A DNA stretch of 10,450 nucleotides from a candidate division GN15 bacterium. Its GTDB lineage: Bacteria; Zixibacteria; MSB-5A5; GN15; FEB-12. Positions 6,065 through 10,450 of the stretch are shown piece by piece (positions within the stretch are counted from its first letter, which is position 1; each line of letters starts with the position of its first letter). The DNA is taken from the NCBI GenBank assembly GCA_014729205.1, contig WJKG01000339.1:1-10450 (forward strand). Direction: 5' to 3'. A program made the translations under genes and the position numbers. The notes beneath the pieces are model-generated. The model was not told where the DNA came from, made no database searches, and was given only the letters and a program-made list of their open reading frames with translations.

Positions 6065-9000
6065 TTAAAAGTCGGCTCCCAGCGAGAAATAGGAAGTAGG
6101 CTTGTCCGAGACATCCTGGTAGTCGGTTGACCAGGCCAGGTCGTATCGTAACAGCAGGAAGCCCAGATTGGCCCGCATACCGAAGCCGAAGCCGCTCTTG
6201 ATGTCCTCGAGGTGTCCGCCGCCTTCACTCGACCCCCCCTTGAAGTTGCCATCATCCCAGGCGGCGCCAAAGTCCCAGAACAAAGCACCCGTCACACGAC
6301 TGATCGCAATCGGGATGGGGAAGCGCATCAAGAAGTACTCGATCATAGGATACCGGAACTCCAGGTTCATCAGGGCGTACCGGTTGCCTGAGTACTCGTA
6401 GTAGTCGTGGCCCCGCAGCGGCGTGATAACATCGGCGAAGTACAGGTTCTCCTCTTCGTATACCTCGGCATCGACAGTACGATTACCGATCCAGTTGGTG
6501 GTACCACCCAGGAAGTAGCGCTTGGGGGTACCGCCGAAAGACGCGCCGCCGGCGAGCCTGAAGGCGAGCGAGAACCGTTCGGCGAAGTGCCAGTAGCGAC
6601 GGTAGTCGAGATCGATGGCATAGTAGTTGACGCGGTCATTGTCGCCGAACACGCTGCCACCACCGCTTAGAGCCAGTTTGGAGCGGCGTCCGTTGATAGG
6701 ACCAGTTATACCCCAGAGGATATTGTCGGTGACATAGGCGAATTCAGCATTGAGCGCTGCTGTGTTGCGGTTATCACGCGGGTCATCGAAATCGTAGAAC
6801 TGGCGATCGATGAAGTACTGGCCCGCTGTTAGCTCCAGACGACTGAAGGTCGAGAAAGGTCGGCTGGCATAGAATTGCAGGCCGTAGAAGCGATCCGAGA
6901 AGAGGTGATCGAAGGAATCCTCGTAATAGTTCTTCGTGTGAAAGAGCCCGACGCCGAAGTTCGTCCGATGGCGATTATAGAAATAGAAGGCCTGGACATT
7001 GGCCTGATCGATGGTGTTGACGAGGTCGGTGGCGAAGATGAACTGGTGATTCCCCAGATAGTCTGAGAACACGAATACGGATTGCCCTCTCAAGCCGAAG
7101 AAGGTGTCATAGGCAAAGCCGCCTCCGGCAAAGTCAGGAGTGAACTTGGTTTCGTACTCTTTGACCTCGAACTCGCCATCACGGGGTCCGGGGATGGAAT
7201 CGAACTGCTCGGGTTCTTCCTGACCACGGGCACCGAAAGAGCCCTGCACGTCATCGGAAACATCCACGAACATTGAATCGAGTGGCTGCAGCTCTTCCTC
7301 ACTGATATAGACAAACTCACCATCGTGAATACCGGTCTCTGTAATCACCGAGTCTTCGGCCGCCAGCGTGTCTGTTGTCTCGGTCGCGTCGGTCTTGGCG
7401 TCGAGCGTATCCAGAATAGTGGTGTCGGTGTCGGCCTGGGTGCTGTCCATAAGTTCGGCGAACTCCTCGGGGTCAACTTCATAGACGACGTATTCATCTA
7501 TGGGGCTGGCAACATCGAGTGGGTCCTCCAGCGGCTCAGGTACGCCCTTTTGGGCCAGTTCGGCCTCGCGCAGCAGGTTGTATTTGCCCATTGCAAAATC
7601 GGTAAGAGTCAGGACGCCATCGTCGCCGGCGGGGACCAGTTCGTCGAGTGTGAAGATATCGAAGCTGCCGCGGAAGAAAGCGGAGAATGCAATCTTGTCA
7701 CCATCGGGCGACCAGGAGATGGAGCGCACACCACTGAGGATATCCGTTACGGCGTAGACTTTATCCTTATCAAGATAGGCTACATAGATATTATCTATGC
7801 CGTTCCGGTTAGAAATGAAGGCAAGTTTTGTCCCGTCGGGTGACACTTTCGGGGACATATTGGCCCCGAAGCCCACGTCAAGCGGGGTGATGATTCCGGT
7901 TTCGATATCGACAGTATGCAAGTTATAGGAGCCATAGGTGAAGTTTCCGGGCATGTACGCCTCGGGGCCCGAGTACATGGTTCCGGCCTGCGGAACCGCC
8001 GGGTTCTGTGGATGGTAGCGATCTGAGGAGAAGACAATGCTCTTGGAGTCGGCCATCCAGGATGGCTCTGTGTCATCATGGCGGTCGGCCATGATTCGGG
8101 TCACGGTGTCAGTGCTGACTTCATAGACCCACAGGTCGCGACGGTCACCCTCAAGGGCCGAGAAGACGATCCGCTCACCATCCGGGGACCAATCGGGATT
8201 GACGATACTGTTGAACTCGTAGCGTTTGACCTCAGCCACCTCGCGCTCGGTCATATCATACAAGAAGAGTGCGTCGCGGCCGTGCGATTTGGCAACAAAG
8301 ACCATCTGGCGACCGTCGGGAGAGAACGAGACACCTGAGACATACGAGTGCAGTGACTCCAGACCGCCGGTTCGCGATGAGGTCACCAGGCGATCGGTAA
8401 TCTCACCCGTGACAGCATCGATCAGAACGATCTCGGTGAAATCTGATTCGTCGGTGAAGATGGCAATTTTATCCCCGTCGGGTGTGTACACCGGCTTTTC
8501 GTTGTAGTACGAGCCGTCCTCACGGGCTTTGGTCAGCTGGTCGGCGAATTCATCGGCTTCCTGGCGGGTGGCGATATCAGGCCAGTAGCGTCGCTTCATC
8601 TCCTTGGAGAACTCTTCCCACAGCTCCTTCTCGGTGATGCCGTAGGTCTCTTTGAGAGCTTTGTTCATACTGAGGTGGATTTTCCCCTTGCGCAGCACCA
8701 TCCCCAACTTCTCCTCACCGTAGGTATCAGCGAGGTATTTGACCATGGCCTGTCCCTGGCGATAGGCCATGTAGCCGCCGATATAGCCGATGGGCTGCAA
8801 GTAGCCGTTGATGGCGGCATCGCGCATGAACATGTCCGAGTGATAGTCCCAGCCGTGTCGTGAGGAATACTCAGCGTATCCTTCAGCGTACCAGAGCGGG
8901 ATCTGGAACAGCCGGTTGCGGGATATGAGCGACGAAAGATTGTTGCCGTAGAGCAGATCGAAGGTGACGGCGTGTGTGAGCTCGTGATGCAGAACGTGGC

Positions 9001-9394
9001 GGAAGTCCTCGTAGGAGCCATTGAAGGGCAGCACCATGCGGTTCTTGAAGATCTCGGTGAAGCCACCAACCCCTTCGGGCAGCAGTGAGGAAGTGATGTT
9101 GGTTTGTTGGAAGTCGTTAGGCGAATTGTACAGGAAAACCGGGATACGGTCCTGTATCAGGTAGTTGAGTTCGCGGGAGACCTCGACATAAGAAGACTCC
9201 AGGACGGCGGCACTGAATTTGGCCAGCTCGTAGCTGTCTTCGTAGAAGTAGATATCGAATCTTCGGGTTTGGATGTAGCTCCAATCGAAGTCACGATAGC
9301 GAACCTTGTTTTTCCCGAAATATGTTTCCTGCGCCTGAATGAATGTCGGGCTGACAATCAACATTGCCAGCACTGCCAACAGAACCTTTTTCAT
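6065..9394 (-). CDS. Secreted HEXXH peptidase / TolB-type propeller / Omp85-like barrel protein
   Basis: A 1109-residue envelope protein with three joined modules. Residues 1-21 (MKKVLLAVLAMLIVSPTFIQ and A21) form a signal peptide. Residues about 35-275 resemble a gluzincin peptidase of the peptidase-MA type: HELTH (137-141) supplies two zinc-ligand histidines and the catalytic glutamate, and WYAEGYAEY (168-176) fits the third-ligand Glu helix. Residues about 300-585 carry six PD40/TolB-like repeats (YTPDGDKIAIF, FSPDGRQMVFV, WSPDGERIVFS, WMADSKSIVFS, VSPDGTKLAFI, WSPDGDKIAFS), enough for a six-bladed propeller. The fourth is degenerate and followed by an insertion. Residues about 615-750 are an acidic Thr/Asp-rich linker. 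The last 360 residues look like an Omp85/BamA-type outer-membrane barrel, with LRGHDYYEYSGNRY (993-1006) matching the conserved (V/L)RGY loop and a terminal Phe. The propeller would sit in the periplasm. The start at 9394 follows AGGTGG at 9408-9403, 8 nt upstream. A GTG at 9406 is in frame but overlaps that site. The substrate is unknown. Confidence 0.88.
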   Translation of the reverse strand: MKKVLLAVLAMLIVSPTFIQAQETYFGKNKVRYRDFDWSYIQTRRFDIYFYEDSYELAKFSAAVLESSYVEVSRELNYLIQDRIPVFLYNSPNDFQQTNITSSLLPEGVGGFTEIFKNRMVLPFNGSYEDFRHVLHHELTHAVTFDLLYGNNLSSLISRNRLFQIPLWYAEGYAEYSSRHGWDYHSDMFMRDAAINGYLQPIGYIGGYMAYRQGQAMVKYLADTYGEEKLGMVLRKGKIHLSMNKALKETYGITEKELWEEFSKEMKRRYWPDIATRQEADEFADQLTKAREDGSYYNEKPVYTPDGDKIAIFTDESDFTEIVLIDAVTGEITDRLVTSSRTGGLESLHSYVSGVSFSPDGRQMVFVAKSHGRDALFLYDMTEREVAEVKRYEFNSIVNPDWSPDGERIVFSALEGDRRDLWVYEVSTDTVTRIMADRHDDTEPSWMADSKSIVFSSDRYHPQNPAVPQAGTMYSGPEAYMPGNFTYGSYNLHTVDIETGIITPLDVGFGANMSPKVSPDGTKLAFISNRNGIDNIYVAYLDKDKVYAVTDILSGVRSISWSPDGDKIAFSAFFRGSFDIFTLDELVPAGDDGVLTLTDFAMGKYNLLREAELAQKGVPEPLEDPLDVASPIDEYVVYEVDPEEFAELMDSTQADTDTTILDTLDAKTDATETTDTLAAEDSVITETGIHDGEFVYISEEELQPLDSMFVDVSDDVQGSFGARGQEEPEQFDSIPGPRDGEFEVKEYETKFTPDFAGGGFAYDTFFGLRGQSVFVFSDYLGNHQFIFATDLVNTIDQANVQAFYFYNRHRTNFGVGLFHTKNYYEDSFDHLFSDRFYGLQFYASRPFSTFSRLELTAGQYFIDRQFYDFDDPRDNRNTAALNAEFAYVTDNILWGITGPINGRRSKLALSGGGSVFGDNDRVNYYAIDLDYRRYWHFAERFSLAFRLAGGASFGGTPKRYFLGGTTNWIGNRTVDAEVYEEENLYFADVITPLRGHDYYEYSGNRYALMNLEFRYPMIEYFLMRFPIPIAISRVTGALFWDFGAAWDDGNFKGGSSEGGGHLEDIKSGFGFGMRANLGFLLLRYDLAWSTDYQDVSDKPTSYFSLGADF

Positions 9395-9424
9395 TGAAAC
9401 CACCACCTTCTACGCCTTGGGGGT

Positions 9425-9454
9425 GTTATCACTTGTGCTACTTGTGGTTAACAA
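9425..9454 (-). promoter_or_regulatory. Possible promoter of the peptidase-barrel gene
   Basis: In the 157-bp gap between the murA stop and this gene, the minus strand reads TTGTTA (9454-9449), an 18-nt spacer and GATAAC (9430-9425). Each box has four of six consensus matches, which is weak. A start near 9418 would give a short leader containing the AGGTGG ribosome binding site. The spacer holds a direct repeat, ACTTGTG, at 9431-9437 and 9440-9446. Read-through from murA is the alternative, since no clear terminator separates them. Confidence 0.25.
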
Positions 9455-9551
9455 CACCGTCAGCCTCCATATGTCTGATATCGGCCAAGGGTGCTATCTT
9501 TATCGCATGGGGCAGTTGCAATGGCTCCTTTGCTCTAATTTTGCACAGTTG

Positions 9552-10450
9552 CTATTCATTCTTGCGTTCGACCGAGGCGCCCAGCCGGTTCAGTTTCTCA
9601 TCGAGATGGTCATAGCCACGATCGATATGGTAAACGCGCAGAACCTCGCTGGTTCCGCTCGCTGCCAGACAGGCCAGCACAATCCCGGCGCCGGCTCTGA
9701 TATCGCTGGCCATGACCTCGGCTCCGGACAGACCGGGTACACCATGTATGACGGCCTCGTCCCCGGAGACGTTGACATCGGCTCCCAAACGCCTAAGCTC
9801 CATGCAATGCGAGAACCTATCTCTAAAAACGGTCTCGCGCACCCGGGAGGTTCCCTCGGCAATGCAGGCAGCGGCCATAATGCATGCCTGCAGGTCAGTC
9901 GGAAAGCCCGGGAAAGGATAGGTGGTAATCATGACCTGTTTGAGGCGTTTTGGTCCCTTGACCTCTACACTTCGCGGTGATTTTGTGACCTGGCAGCCCA
10001 TTTCCATCATTTTATGCAGGACCACCGTCAGGTCGTCCGGATTAATGCCAGTCACCTTTACCTTCCCACCGGTAATAGCGGCACCCAGCAAGTAGGTACC
10101 AGCTACAAGACGGTCACCGCTGACGGAATATTCAACGGCTTTGAGACGTTTTACGGGTTCGACTACGATGGTTGGAGTGCCCGCGCCGTGGATTTTGGCG
10201 CCGGCCTGATTGAGGAAATCGGCAACATCCACAATCTCCGGATCGCAGGCAGCGTTGGCTATGACCGTCTTCTTACTGGCCATCACGGCGCCGAAGAGGA
10301 CGTTCTCGGTACCAGTGTGGCTGGGGCGATCGAAGTAAATGGAGCCACCTTTGAGTGGTTTCCCCTGGGCCATGACGTAGCCTGAGCGCTCGGTGATTCG
10401 GGCTCCGAGGGCGCGGAAGCCCTTAATGTGCAGGTCGACCGGTCGAGCAC
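9552..10450 (-). CDS. murA: UDP-N-acetylglucosamine 1-carboxyvinyltransferase, C-terminal part (window edge)
   Basis: First committed enzyme of peptidoglycan synthesis, transferring enolpyruvate from PEP to UDP-GlcNAc in the cytoplasm. About 298 residues are visible and the frame continues past the window edge. The segment opens with ARPVDLHIKGFRALGA, which in MurA directly follows the catalytic Cys loop, so that Cys (or the Asp variant) lies just outside. Other conserved parts are present: GSIYFDRPSHTGTEN, GDRLVAGTYLLGAAITGG, the PFPGFPTDLQA motif with the general-base Asp (E. coli Asp305), ETVFRDRFSHCMEL, ASDIRAGAGIVLA, and the terminal HIDRGYDHLDEKLNRLGA, whose Arg matches E. coli Arg397. 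An internal ATG at 10373 is not the start. The gene stops 157 bp before the peptidase-barrel gene on the same strand. 5-enolpyruvylshikimate synthase shares the fold, but the motifs are those of MurA. Confidence 0.96.
   Translation of the reverse strand, partial: ARPVDLHIKGFRALGARITERSGYVMAQGKPLKGGSIYFDRPSHTGTENVLFGAVMASKKTVIANAACDPEIVDVADFLNQAGAKIHGAGTPTIVVEPVKRLKAVEYSVSGDRLVAGTYLLGAAITGGKVKVTGINPDDLTVVLHKMMEMGCQVTKSPRSVEVKGPKRLKQVMITTYPFPGFPTDLQACIMAAACIAEGTSRVRETVFRDRFSHCMELRRLGADVNVSGDEAVIHGVPGLSGAEVMASDIRAGAGIVLACLAASGTSEVLRVYHIDRGYDHLDEKLNRLGASVERKNE

Noticed and set aside
9422..9458. GGTGTT/AACACC hairpin between murA and the barrel gene as a murA terminator
   Set aside because: Only 6 bp with a 25-nt loop and no T-run on the minus strand, so it is too weak to call.
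9339..9980. Plus-strand frame of 213 codons spanning the start of the barrel gene and the end of murA
   Set aside because: It runs antisense to two well-supported genes and its peptide over murA is a mirror of conserved MurA codons.
1..10450. CRISPR arrays, insertion sequences, phage or toxin-antitoxin genes
   Set aside because: I looked for regularly spaced repeats, terminal inverted repeats, transposase or integrase motifs and paired small genes on both strands and saw none.

Overview
The window reads as ordinary chromosomal DNA from a moderately GC-rich, diderm (Gram-negative type) bacterium. The diderm inference rests on an Omp85-type outer-membrane barrel protein encoded next to the peptidoglycan gene murA. 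A large metallopeptidase/beta-propeller/barrel protein, a LonC-like protease and a short EpsC-type serine acetyltransferase together suggest an FCB-group or candidate-phylum lineage (Zixibacteria-like). That placement is an impression from protein style, not something I could test. I see no insertion sequence, phage, CRISPR or plasmid signature.

Layout, left to right. Positions 1-76 hold the first codons of a minus-strand gene for an exported or membrane-anchored protein. It is preceded by a good sigma70-like promoter (204-231) and a leader that can form hairpins. Positions 320-1849 hold a minus-strand cysteine-biosynthesis operon, cysK then cysE. A divergent intergenic region of about 250 bp separates it from a plus-strand EamA/DMT-family transporter (2102-2998). 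A perfect 10-bp hairpin (3012-3050) then serves as a likely shared terminator between the transporter and a convergent tRNA-Glu(CTC) gene (3060-3131). The tRNA has its own strong promoter at 3169-3196.

A gene-poor, locally AT-rich stretch follows (3197-3492). Just before the next gene it contains two overlapping perfect inverted repeats that could form a pseudoknot or alternative hairpins. Next is a plus-strand Lon-family protease (3493-5964) with an intact Ser-Lys dyad but degenerate Walker motifs. A strong bidirectional terminator (6001-6033) separates it from the convergent minus-strand giant gene (6065-9394). That gene encodes a secreted HEXXH peptidase domain, six TolB/PD40 repeats, an acidic linker and a C-terminal Omp85-like barrel. 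Upstream of it on the same strand is the 3' part of murA (9552-10450), cut by the window edge.

How the genes relate: CysE makes O-acetylserine and CysK converts it to cysteine, so those two form one pathway. The remaining genes are housekeeping or envelope genes without an obvious shared pathway. The most interesting items are the peptidase-propeller-barrel fusion, the probably ATPase-dead Lon-like protease, and the potential pseudoknot leader in front of it. I did not find a clearly new multi-gene system.
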